Counted from the stretch's first letter, positions 1-6,653 are shown. The stretch: DNA of 13,025 nucleotides from RAM1 sp040376925 (GCA_040376925.1 JBEIPU010000120.1:1-13025), one strand, 5' to 3'. Notes: generated by a model not told the origin, from the sequence alone. Program-made: numbers and translations.

Positions 1-887
1 TGCGCCTCCACATCACTGGGCAGCAGCTGGATGGTGGCACGCAACCCCGGCACAGCACTCATCAACGCCTGTTCCACGCTGGTGCGCACGGCCGCAGCCC
101 GCCCCAGCGTCCAGCTCGCGGGCATGTGCATGTGCATATCCACAAAGCGGCGCTGCGCGGCCTTGCGGGTGGTGATGTGGTCAAACCGGATGGTGTGGTG
201 CTCAAAGCCCGCCAGCACCTCGGTGATCTGCGCCAGCACCTCGGGTTCCAGGGCCTCGTCCATCAGGCCCTGGGATGAACGCTTCATGAGGTGAAAGCCC
301 TCTTTCAGGATGTTCAGCGCCACACCCATGCCCACCACCGCATCCAGCCACAGCCAGCCGGTCAGCGATACCGCCACCAGGCCCACCACCACCCCGGCGG
401 AGGTCCACACGTCGGTCACCAGGTGTTTGGCGTCCGCCTCCAGCGCAATGGACCGGTGCTCGCGCGCCGCGCGGAACATGGCCCAGGCCAGCAGGCCGTT
501 CAGGGCCGAGCTGGCCACCGACAACGCGAGGCCCCAGCCCAGCTGCTCCAGCGGCTGCGGGTCAAACAGCCGGTGGCCGGCGGCCCAGATGATTCCCAAG
601 GCGGCGCCGATGATCAGGATGCCTTCGAACCCCGAGGAAAAGTATTCGGCCTTGTGGTGGCCGTAGGGGTGGTCTTCATCGGCCGGGCGCTGGGCGATCG
701 TCACCATCACCAGTGCGAACACGGCGCTGGCCAGGTTGACGAACGACTCCATCGCGTCTGACAGCAGGCCCACCGAGCCGGTGACGTACCAGGCCAGCGT
801 CTTGAGGGTGATGGTGATGACCGCCACCACCACCGATGCCTGCAGCAGGCGCTGCGGTGTCAGCCAGTGGGCGGGGAGCTTGTGCAT
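1..887 (-). CDS. Cation diffusion facilitator (CDF) family metal transporter, 3' end beyond window
   Basis: Inner-membrane divalent metal exporter of the CDF family (proton-coupled efflux of Zn, Fe, Mn or similar; the metal cannot be read from sequence). The 295 visible residues start with ATG at 887 (MHKLPAHWLT). Several membrane segments are evident (about 16-36, 50-66, 86-104, 116-138, 160-178, 180-198). The first motif lies in TM2 (SDAMESFVN, D44), followed by DEDHPYGHHKAEYFSSG (70-86) typical of the family. TM5 carries HLVTD (H155, D159), the usual HxxxD half of the transport site. The cytoplasmic C-terminal domain (about 205 on) has the FDHITTRKAAQRRFVDMHMHM stretch of the ZT-dimer ferredoxin-like fold. 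The gene is intact up to the window edge; the C-terminus is missing only because the window ends. It is divergent from the histidine kinase with a 34-bp gap and no Shine-Dalgarno. The family call is firm, the substrate is open. Confidence 0.93.
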   Translation of the reverse strand, partial: MHKLPAHWLTPQRLLQASVVVAVITITLKTLAWYVTGSVGLLSDAMESFVNLASAVFALVMVTIAQRPADEDHPYGHHKAEYFSSGFEGILIIGAALGIIWAAGHRLFDPQPLEQLGWGLALSVASSALNGLLAWAMFRAAREHRSIALEADAKHLVTDVWTSAGVVVGLVAVSLTGWLWLDAVVGMGVALNILKEGFHLMKRSSQGLMDEALEPEVLAQITEVLAGFEHHTIRFDHITTRKAAQRRFVDMHMHMPASWTLGRAAAVRTSVEQALMSAVPGLRATIQLLPSDVEA

Positions 888-891
888 ACCG

Positions 892-917
892 GCATTGTGA
901 CCCAGCGTGCACAATGC
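892..917. promoter_or_regulatory. Symmetric dyad GCATTGTG-N10-CACAATGC between divergent genes
   Basis: A perfect 8-bp inverted repeat (892-899 and 910-917) sits in the centre of the 34-bp gap between the CDF transporter and the kinase. Each arm contains CACAAT reading outward (910-915 on +, 899-894 on -), and each hexamer ends exactly 6 nt before an ATG (922 on +, 887 on -). CACAAT matches four of six -10 consensus bases, so the dyad may be back-to-back -10 elements giving leaderless mRNAs, or an operator covering both promoters. No good -35 is visible on either side. The repeat is seen directly; the function is inference. Confidence 0.45.
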
Positions 918-921
918 GCCC

Positions 922-2379
922 ATGCTGGACTGGGTACGCCGATACAGGCTGTGGATTGCAGCGGGGCTGGTGGCTTCGGCGCTGGGCGCCGTGGGCCTGG
1001 CACGGCTGCAGCTGGCCCAGCTGCGCGATGCGTTCGAGACCGATGCGCGCATTGCCCACCGCCTGCTGAGCCAGCGCGTGGTGCAGCACGACGCCGTGCT
1101 GGCCACGCTGGCCCTGTTGCAGCCGCAGGCCGAAGCCTCCGCCCCCGAACAGCGCCTGACGGCCCTGTACCCGCAGATCCTGGGCGTGCAGCGGCGCGAC
1201 CGCGACGCGATCTGGGCCGATGCGCGGCTGGCCGCGGCCGAAACCCTGTCGCGCGCGGTGCGCCGCCCCGTGCTGGCCGCGCTGGACCTGGCCGGCGCGC
1301 GCTACCAGCTGGTGCTGGCCGCCGAGCCCACCAGCTTTGCGTTGCAGATGGACCTGCGCGCCACCGTGCCCTGGAGCGAATGGCCCATGGCGCCCGACAC
1401 CAGCCCCGTGCGCGTCACCCTTGAATACGACAGCCAGAGCTTTGTGGTGCAGCCCGGGCGCATCGGCCCGGGTGGCTGGCGCTTTGATTTCCACAAGCAC
1501 CTGGCCGCCGACAGCCAGCCGTTTGATGTGGTGGCCATCCGCCAGGTGGGCTGGGCCGAGCTGCCCTGGGGCTGGATGGCGGCCTGGACGCTGGCCGTGG
1601 CAGGCCTGCTGGCAGGCACCTGCGTGCTGCTGCGCCAGCGCCAGGAGCGCCGCCGCGCCGAAGAGCTGCTGCGCCTGGGCCAGGTCGCGCGGCTGAACAC
1701 CCTGGGCGAGCTGGCCGCCGGCATGGCGCATGAATTCAACCAGCCGCTGACCGCTTTGCTGGCCAGCACCCAGGCCGCAGGCCGCCTGCTGGACGAAGAC
1801 CCGCCCGACCTGGGCCTGGCCCGCAACGCCATGACGGTGGCCGCGCAGCAGGCCCGGCGCGCCGCCGACGTGGTGGGCCGGCTGCGCCGCGCCGTGCAGC
1901 GGCCCGACCCCGCGGCGCAGCTGCAGCCCGTGGTGCTGCAGGACGCCGTGCGCAACGCGCTGTACCTGCTGGCGCCCGAGCTGCAGACCCGCCAGGTCAC
2001 GGGCCAGGTGGACGCGCCGGACGAGCCCGTGACCGTGCAGGCCGAGCCGGTGGCGCTGGAGCAGATCATCCACAACCTGCTGATGAACGCGCTGCAGGCG
2101 CTGGAGCAGGTGCCGGCAGATGAACGCAGCCTGCGCATCACGCTCGCGACCGATGCCACGCACGGCACACTGACCGTGGCCGACACCGGCCCGGGCATTG
2201 CGCCTGAAGTGCTGCCCCGGCTGTTTGAGCCCTTCTTCACCACCCGCGCGGGTGGCCTGGGGCTGGGCCTGAACCTGTGCGAAACACTGGCCGGCGGCAT
2301 GGGCGGGCAGCTCACGGCCGCGCACCATGCGCCGCGTGGCGCAGCCTTCCACCTGAGCCTGCCGCGGGGACCCGCATGA
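922..2379 (+). CDS. Membrane sensor histidine kinase of a two-component system
   Basis: Autophosphorylating sensor kinase, 485 aa, partner of the next gene. A first membrane segment (about 11-28) and a second (about 219-237) bracket a roughly 185-residue presumably periplasmic domain that I do not recognise. Then come a short coiled linker (QERRRAEELLRL), the phosphoacceptor H-box around H270 (MAHEFNQPLTALL), and an HATPase_c domain with N-box (NLLMNALQAL, about 385-394), G1 box (DTGPGIAP, 421-428), F-box (FEPFFTT, 435-441) and G2 box (GLGLGL, 445-450). All catalytic motifs are intact; the HEFNQPL form is that of FixL/DctB-like kinases. There is no PAS domain I can see. The ATG at 922 is chosen; a GTG at 907 in the same frame would add five residues, and neither has a Shine-Dalgarno. 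Its stop overlaps the regulator's start (ATGA), implying translational coupling. The stimulus is unknown. Confidence 0.93.
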   Translation: MLDWVRRYRLWIAAGLVASALGAVGLARLQLAQLRDAFETDARIAHRLLSQRVVQHDAVLATLALLQPQAEASAPEQRLTALYPQILGVQRRDRDAIWADARLAAAETLSRAVRRPVLAALDLAGARYQLVLAAEPTSFALQMDLRATVPWSEWPMAPDTSPVRVTLEYDSQSFVVQPGRIGPGGWRFDFHKHLAADSQPFDVVAIRQVGWAELPWGWMAAWTLAVAGLLAGTCVLLRQRQERRRAEELLRLGQVARLNTLGELAAGMAHEFNQPLTALLASTQAAGRLLDEDPPDLGLARNAMTVAAQQARRAADVVGRLRRAVQRPDPAAQLQPVVLQDAVRNALYLLAPELQTRQVTGQVDAPDEPVTVQAEPVALEQIIHNLLMNALQALEQVPADERSLRITLATDATHGTLTVADTGPGIAPEVLPRLFEPFFTTRAGGLGLGLNLCETLAGGMGGQLTAAHHAPRGAAFHLSLPRGPA

Positions 2380-2999
2380 ACACCCTGTCGCCCCTGATCC
2401 ACCTGATTGACGACGACGAGGCCGTGCGATCCAGCCTGGCGCTGCTGATCAGCACGGTGGGCCTGCGGGTGCAGGCCTGGGCTGACCCGCAGGCCTTCAT
2501 GGCGGGGTTTGACCGCCAGGGCATTGGTGCCATCGTGCTGGACGTGCGCATGCCCGGCATCAGCGGCCTGAGCGTGCTGGACCAGCTGGTGGCGCAGGGC
2601 GTGGACCAGCCGGTCATCATGCTGACCGGCCACGGCACGGTAGAGATGTGCCGGCGGGCGTTCAAGGCCGGCGCGGCGGAATTCCTGGAAAAGCCGGTGG
2701 ACGACGAGGCCCTGCTGGAGGCGCTGCAAAACGCCGTGCGCGCGCATGTGAAGTCGCGCGAGCGTCACCAGGCCGACCGTGCGGCGCGCGAGCGCTATGC
2801 CCAGCTGTCCGCGCGCGAGCGCGAGGTGCTGGGCCTGATCGTGGCGGGCCTGACCAACAAGGAAATCGGCCGCGCGCTGGATGTGTCGCCGCGCACGGTG
2901 GAAACGCACCGCGCCAACCTGTTTGCCAAGCTGCAGGCCGAGTCGCTGGCGCAGCTGATCCGCAGCTATGCGGCGCTGGTGGACGAGGCCTCTGGCTGA
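2376..2999 (+). CDS. FixJ/NarL-type response regulator with LuxR HTH
   Basis: DNA-binding response regulator of 207 aa, the cognate partner of the kinase just upstream. The receiver domain (about 6-120) has the acidic pocket DDD (12-14), phosphoacceptor D56 (VLDVRMPG), T84 (MLTGHG) and K106 (LEKPVDD). After a charged linker the LuxR-type helix-turn-helix (about 143-203) shows LSAREREVLGLIVAGLTNKE and SPRTVETHRANLFAKL, the usual signature. The receiver plus GerE-like output with the HG(T)VEMCRRAFKAGAAEFLEKP stretch is the FixJ/TodT style. The start ATG at 2376 overlaps the kinase stop; an in-frame GTG far upstream (2277) lies inside the kinase and would add a meaningless tail. Twin palindromes immediately after the gene are likely sites for it, making the downstream HbpS-like/ankyrin pair the natural target. 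Confidence 0.94.
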   Translation: MNTLSPLIHLIDDDEAVRSSLALLISTVGLRVQAWADPQAFMAGFDRQGIGAIVLDVRMPGISGLSVLDQLVAQGVDQPVIMLTGHGTVEMCRRAFKAGAAEFLEKPVDDEALLEALQNAVRAHVKSRERHQADRAARERYAQLSAREREVLGLIVAGLTNKEIGRALDVSPRTVETHRANLFAKLQAESLAQLIRSYAALVDEASG

Positions 3000-3001
3000 T
3001 T

Positions 3002-3039
3002 GCTCCGTAGTTGTACGGAGCGCCGCGCGTAGCCGTACG
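3002..3039. promoter_or_regulatory. Twin palindromes CGTA-N4-TACG, candidate response-regulator operator
   Basis: Two copies of the same palindrome, CGTAGTTGTACG (3006-3017) and CGTAGCCGTACG (3028-3039), start 22 bp apart, close to two helical turns. The first extends to a perfect 8-bp inverted repeat with a 4-nt loop (3002-3009 / 3014-3021). They lie between the regulator gene and the HbpS-like gene, ending about 24 bp before a possible -10 (TTTAAA, 3063-3068), the placement expected of an activator site at or just above -35. LuxR-type HTH proteins typically bind such short dyads as dimers. No T-tract follows, so a terminator is unlikely. I saw no third copy in the window. Binding by the adjacent regulator is inference. 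Confidence 0.6.
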
Positions 3040-3062
3040 AATGGGCACAACGCAGGGCAGTT

Positions 3063-3068
3063 TTTAAA
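3063..3068 (+). promoter_or_regulatory. Possible -10 element of the HbpS-like/ankyrin operon
   Basis: TTTAAA in an AT-rich patch (3061-3070) that stands out in this GC-rich region, 46 bp before the start codon of the HbpS-like gene. It has no recognisable -35 at the right distance (sequence near 3040-3045 is poor), which fits an activator-dependent promoter served by the palindromes just upstream. Weak evidence on its own. Confidence 0.35.
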
Positions 3069-3113
3069 GTTCTCTCACGGTTGATTGAACCGTTTCACAC
3101 ACCGGAGAACACC

Positions 3114-3602
3114 ATGCAGAAGATCATTTCCGCCATCGCCCTGTCGCTGGTCGCCGCCACCGCCGCCCAGGCCCAGGCGGTGCGCGCTGAAAAGAACATG
3201 TCGCTGGAGCTGGCCAACCAGATCGCAGGCGCCACCGTGGCCGCGTGCACCGCCGGCGGCTATGCCGTGACCGCCACCGTGGTGGACCGCGCGGGCAGCG
3301 TGCGCGCGGTGCAGCGCGCCGACAACGCCGGCCCCCACACGCTGGCCGCCAGTCTGCAAAAGGCCTTCACCTCGGCATCGGCCAAAAACAACACGCTGGC
3401 CATGATGGAAGGCGCACAGAAGAACCCGGCTGCCGCCAACCTGGTGCACATCCCCGGCTTTTTGCTGCTGGGCGGCGGTGTGCCGGTGAAGGTGGGCAAT
3501 GACGTGATCGGTGCCGTGGGCGTGGGCGGTGCACCGGGCGGCCATCTGGACGAGCAGTGCGCCGTGGCCGCGCTGGACAAGGTCAAAGAACAATTGAAGT
3601 AA
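3114..3602 (+). CDS. Exported GlcG/HbpS-like haem-degrading-fold protein
   Basis: Small secreted protein (162 aa) of the GlcG/HbpS family (Pfam Haem_degrading fold). It has a clear signal peptide (MQKIISAIALSLVAATAAQA, cleavage near residue 20), so it should act in the periplasm or outside. The mature part shows the family pattern: LELANQIAGATVAACTAGGY (about 31-50), TVVDRAG (55-61), a helix with KAFTSASAKNNT (83-94), and the glycine-rich C-terminal IPGFLLLGGGVPV (113-125) with IGAVGVGGAPGG.LDEQCA (132-149). Family members bind or degrade haem (HbpS of Streptomyces) or bind other small ligands; the actual ligand here is unknown. The start ATG at 3114 has GGAGA 5 nt upstream (3104-3108); the TTG at 3081 is rejected because it would bury the signal peptide. 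It directly follows the two-component genes and precedes the ankyrin gene by 24 bp, so the latter two are probably one operon. Confidence 0.88.
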   Translation: MQKIISAIALSLVAATAAQAQAVRAEKNMSLELANQIAGATVAACTAGGYAVTATVVDRAGSVRAVQRADNAGPHTLAASLQKAFTSASAKNNTLAMMEGAQKNPAAANLVHIPGFLLLGGGVPVKVGNDVIGAVGVGGAPGGHLDEQCAVAALDKVKEQLK

Positions 3603-3626
3603 ACACCACCGTCTGGAGATATCGCC

Positions 3627-4334
3627 ATGAAGCCGAACCGCATCCATTCCCTGCTGCATCACCTGCTGCTGGCCGCTGTCTGCGGTCTCGGCACCGTCAC
3701 CGCCCACGCCCAGGTGGGCCCCACGCCGGCCGAAGCCGCACGCTACAGCGGCCTTCACGCCGCCGCCCACAAGGGCGACGCGGCGCAGATCGCCCAGCTG
3801 GCCGCCGCCAAAGCCGATCTCAACGCGCGCGACGGCAACGGCCGAACACCGCTGCATGTGGCCACGTTTGCAAGGCAGCGCGAGGCCATCCGCGCGCTGG
3901 CCCGGGCCGGCGCCGACCTCAACCTTCTGGACAACGACCGCTACGACGGCGTGACCATTGCATCCGTGGCCGACGACGAGGACACCCTGCGCGTGCTGCT
4001 GTCGCTGGGCGCCAGCGCCAGGCAGGTCACCAGCCGCTATGACGGCACGGCGCTGATCGCCGCGGCCCACCTGGGCCACGATGGCGTGGTGCGCCAGCTG
4101 ATCGCCGCCGGCGCGCCGCTGGACCATGTGAACAACCTGCACTGGACGGCGGTGATCGAGTCGATCGTGCTGGGCAACGGCGGCGCGCGCCACCAGGCCA
4201 CGCTCAAGGCGCTGATCGACGCCCGGGCAAACCTGCAGCTCAAGGACCGCCAGGGCGCCACGCCGTTGCAGCTGGCACGCACGCGCGGCTATGGCGAGAT
4301 GGTGCGCCAGCTCGAGGCCGCAGGCGCGCGCTGA
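3627..4334 (+). CDS. Periplasmic ankyrin-repeat protein
   Basis: Exported scaffold protein of 235 aa with a signal peptide (hydrophobic core LLHHLLLAAVCGLGTVTAHA, cleavage near 28) followed by about six ankyrin repeats: 40-69, 71-103 (canonical NGRTPLHVATFARQREAIRALARAGADLN), 107-135, 138-170 (DGTALIAAAHLGHDGVVRQLIAAGAPLD), 171-205 and 208-235 (QGATPLQLARTRGYGEMVRQLEAAGA). Nothing follows the last repeat. Ankyrin repeats bind protein partners; periplasmic relatives such as Pseudomonas AnkB support catalase-dependent peroxide resistance, which is suggestive but not proof here. A ribosome site GGAGA (3615-3619) precedes ATG 3627 by 7 nt. The 24-bp gap to the HbpS-like gene, and the shared type of export signal, point to co-expression and possibly to physical partnership. 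Domain call is firm; role is inferred. Confidence 0.9.
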   Translation: MKPNRIHSLLHHLLLAAVCGLGTVTAHAQVGPTPAEAARYSGLHAAAHKGDAAQIAQLAAAKADLNARDGNGRTPLHVATFARQREAIRALARAGADLNLLDNDRYDGVTIASVADDEDTLRVLLSLGASARQVTSRYDGTALIAAAHLGHDGVVRQLIAAGAPLDHVNNLHWTAVIESIVLGNGGARHQATLKALIDARANLQLKDRQGATPLQLARTRGYGEMVRQLEAAGAR

Positions 4335-4398
4335 GGCTGTGCGTCGATAGGGGAAAACACAATGCCCGCCCGGCGCCGGCGCCCCTAGCATCAGCCCC

Positions 4399-5328
4399 AT
4401 GCCAGCAACCGCCGGGGCGGGGCCGTCCGGCACGGCCCGCCCCACCATCCACCGCGAGGTTTTACCGTCCGCGTCCCGGCACGTGAGCCTGGCGCTGGTG
4501 GTGATTCCCGGGCCGGTGCATGAGATCGAGCCCGAGCCCTACCTGCGCATCAGCTTCAACGTGGGGCCCTCTTACTCTTTTGACGCCTCGGGCCCGGGCA
4601 CGCACGCCAGCTTTGCCATGCGCCACCATGCGCTGATGGTCATACCGCCGGGCACCACGGTGGCGCACAGCACGGCCACGCCACGGCCTGCGGGCCGCGC
4701 GCTCAAGCCGGCGCGGCTGGCCACCTTTCGCATCTCTACCGAGCTGCTGGCCGACAGCGCCATTGCGCTGGGCCTGCCGCCTGAGCGCGCGCAGCTGCGC
4801 CACCAGGTGGTTCCAGGCGACGAGGTGCTGCGCCTGCTGTCGCAGGCGCTGTATGCCGACCTGCGCGAAGGCCACCCCGATGGCGCGCGCGCCACTGAAC
4901 GGCTGGCCATGGCCCTGGTTACCCGGCTGTTGTTGCGCGAGCAGGGCCGCACCGCCGGGCCGGCCCAAAGCGGGCTGGACAAAGCCAGGGCCCATATTGA
5001 CGCCCACCTGGGCGACAGCCTGAGCCTGGAGGACCTGGCCGCAGTGGCGGGCATGAGCCTGTTTCATTTCTGCCGGGTGTTTCGCGAATCCACCGGCGTT
5101 ACGCCGCACCAGTACATCGTGGGCCGGCGCATGGAGCTGGCCTGCCGGCTGCTGTGGTCGGCCCGGCTGGCGCCGGGCGGAGGCCCCGGCATGCTGGACA
5201 TCGCGCTGGCCTGCGGCTTCAGCTCGCAAAGCCACTTTGCCGCGCAGTTTCGCCGCCACACGGGCCAGACGCCGCGGCAGTGGCAGCGCAACCTGGGCCA
5301 GGCGGCCGATACGCCCCAATCCCCTTGA
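4399..5328 (+). CDS. AraC-family transcriptional regulator
   Basis: Transcription factor of 309 aa. The N-terminal part (about 20-185) is a variable ligand-binding region I cannot assign beyond a possible cupin-like section (residues 48-95, including ALMVIPPGTTVAH). The C-terminal AraC domain (about 194-298) has the first HTH (LEDLAAVAGMSLFHFCRVFR, 210-229), linker GVTPHQYIVGRRMELACRLL, and second HTH (DIALACGFSSQSHFAAQFRR.TGQTPRQW). Between LL (251-252) and DIALACGF (267 on) lie about six residues more than usual (WSARLAPGGGPGML), so the second HTH is offset. No Shine-Dalgarno precedes ATG 4399; TAGCAT (4386-4391) seven nt upstream could be a -10 for a leaderless message. It lies 64 bp after the ankyrin gene and 171 bp before a substrate-binding protein gene, a possible target. 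Confidence 0.92.
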   Translation: MPATAGAGPSGTARPTIHREVLPSASRHVSLALVVIPGPVHEIEPEPYLRISFNVGPSYSFDASGPGTHASFAMRHHALMVIPPGTTVAHSTATPRPAGRALKPARLATFRISTELLADSAIALGLPPERAQLRHQVVPGDEVLRLLSQALYADLREGHPDGARATERLAMALVTRLLLREQGRTAGPAQSGLDKARAHIDAHLGDSLSLEDLAAVAGMSLFHFCRVFRESTGVTPHQYIVGRRMELACRLLWSARLAPGGGPGMLDIALACGFSSQSHFAAQFRRHTGQTPRQWQRNLGQAADTPQSP

Positions 5329-5353
5329 GGCGCCCCTTGAGGCTGCCCCTGAG
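5321..5353 (+). repeat. Short tandem repeat CCCCTTGAGGC over the araC-like stop codon
   Basis: CCCCTTGAGGC occurs at 5321-5331 and again at 5333-5343 (12-bp period), with a degenerate third copy CCCCTGAG at 5346-5353. The first two copies each contain a TGA in the regulator's frame (5326-5328 and 5338-5340), so the gene ends with a duplicated stop. Probably a slippage product; no function is implied. Confidence 0.7.
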
Positions 5354-5499
5354 TTACCTGCGCGACAGCACCACAGGGTTTGCCTGAGGCTTGCCGCGCA
5401 AGATTGCGCCAAACGCCGCGCTGCACAGCAATTTCGGGCCAGACCGCAAGGCAACCGGTCGGCACAGTGACATCTCCCATAACCACAACGGAGACGTCG

Positions 5500-6642
5500 A
5501 TGAGAAACCTGCCCCGCTACCCCCTGACCCGCCGCACCCTGCTGGGCGGCCTGGCCGCCACCGCCCTGGGCGCCCGCGCCAGCGTGCCGCCGGCCAAGGG
5601 CGATCTGCTCATAGGCCAGAGCGCGCCGCTGTCAGGGCCCATGGCCAACCCCATGGCCAATGTGCTGGCCGGCCAGCAGCTGGCCATTGACGAGATCAAC
5701 CGCAAGGGCGGCATCGGCGGACGCCGCGTGCGGCTGGACATGCTGGACGACGGCTTTGACCCCAAACGCACGCTTGAAAACTCCCGCACGCTGGTCGAAC
5801 AGCGCGGCGCGCTGTCGCTGTTTGGCACGGTCGGCACGGGCCAGACGCTGGCCGTGCTGCCCTACATCGCCGAAAAGCGCGTGCCGCTGATCGCCGCGTA
5901 CAGCGGCAGCCCCGCGCTGCGCGCGCAGCCCAATGCGTATTTCTTCACCACCCAGGCCGGCTACGACGACGAGCTGGTGCGCATTGTGCGCAACCTGGTG
6001 GCGGTGCAGGCCAAACGCATTGCACTGGTCTACCAGGACAACGAGTTCGGCAAGCTGCTGGCCCCGCTGGCGGAAAAAATCATCGCCGCCGAAGGCGCCA
6101 CGCTGGCCGGCTCACGCTCGCTGCAGACCTCGGGCGCGGACGCCGTGCCGGCGGCCCAGGCCGTGGCCGCGATGAAGGCCCAGGCGGTTGTGATGCTGGT
6201 GGCCGGCCCGGCGGTGATCGGCTACGTCAAGGCCAACCGCGCCTATGCCGGACTGCCGGTGTACACGCTGTCGCTGTCGGTGGGCTCGGCCATCCTGAAG
6301 GCGCTGGGCGACGACGCGCGCGGGCTGGCCGTGTCACGCGCCACGCCCTACCCCTGGCGCGCCACCACACCGCTGGCCAAGGAATTCAATGCAGCAATGG
6401 CCCGCGCCGGCAAGGAGGTGGACTACGACCACTACCTGGGCTACATCAACATGCAGGTCATGGCCGCAGGCCTGCGCGGTGCGGGCAGGAGCCCGACACC
6501 CGAAACGGTGAAAGAGGCGATGGAAAAGCTCGCGCGGCTAGACCTGGGCGGCTACACGATGGAGTTCGGTCCGGACAAACGCCACGGCTCGAATTTTGTC
6601 GAGATTACCGTCGTCGGGCCACGCGGCAATTTCATACGCTGA
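5500..6642 (+). CDS. LivK-type ABC transporter substrate-binding protein (orphan)
   Basis: Periplasmic ligand-binding protein of 380 aa in the branched-chain amino acid/amide family (Peripla_BP_6 fold). The signal peptide has a twin arginine (TRRTLLGGLAATALGARA, R11-R12, cleavage near 27), so Tat export is possible though the motif is not the full SRRxFLK. Mature features include LLIGQSAPLSGPMAN (36-50), QLAIDEINRKGGIGGRRVRL (60-79), DDGFDPKRTLENSRTLV, the FGTVGTGQTLAVLPYIAEKRVPLIA stretch (108-132), RIALVYQDNEFGK (173-185) and GYTMEFGPDKRHGSNFVEI near the end. ATG 5500 has GGAGA at 5490-5494; an in-frame ATG 120 bp upstream (5380) is rejected because it would precede the signal peptide. No permease or ATPase gene is adjacent, so it must share a transporter elsewhere or act otherwise. 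Ligand unknown. The 3' end converges on tyrS with an 11-bp gap. Confidence 0.92.
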   Translation: MRNLPRYPLTRRTLLGGLAATALGARASVPPAKGDLLIGQSAPLSGPMANPMANVLAGQQLAIDEINRKGGIGGRRVRLDMLDDGFDPKRTLENSRTLVEQRGALSLFGTVGTGQTLAVLPYIAEKRVPLIAAYSGSPALRAQPNAYFFTTQAGYDDELVRIVRNLVAVQAKRIALVYQDNEFGKLLAPLAEKIIAAEGATLAGSRSLQTSGADAVPAAQAVAAMKAQAVVMLVAGPAVIGYVKANRAYAGLPVYTLSLSVGSAILKALGDDARGLAVSRATPYPWRATTPLAKEFNAAMARAGKEVDYDHYLGYINMQVMAAGLRGAGRSPTPETVKEAMEKLARLDLGGYTMEFGPDKRHGSNFVEITVVGPRGNFIR

Positions 6643-6653
6643 TCAGGCAACCA

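Noticed and set aside
3002..3021. The first palindrome read as a terminator of the response-regulator gene
   Set aside because: No T-tract follows, and a second spaced copy points to a protein-binding site.
676..3050. Long open frames on the - strand opposite the kinase and regulator (676-2352 and 1302-3050)
   Set aside because: Low-complexity, Arg/His/Gln/Ser-rich products lying over genes with complete catalytic motifs; typical antisense shadows in high-GC DNA.
3075..5454. Antisense frames 3075-4448 and 4462-5454
   Set aside because: No recognisable domains, composition driven by codon bias of the HbpS-like, ankyrin and AraC genes on the other strand.
5380..5499. Upstream ATG extending the substrate-binding protein by 40 residues
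   Set aside because: Would place unrelated sequence before a clear signal peptide; ATG 5500 has the ribosome site.
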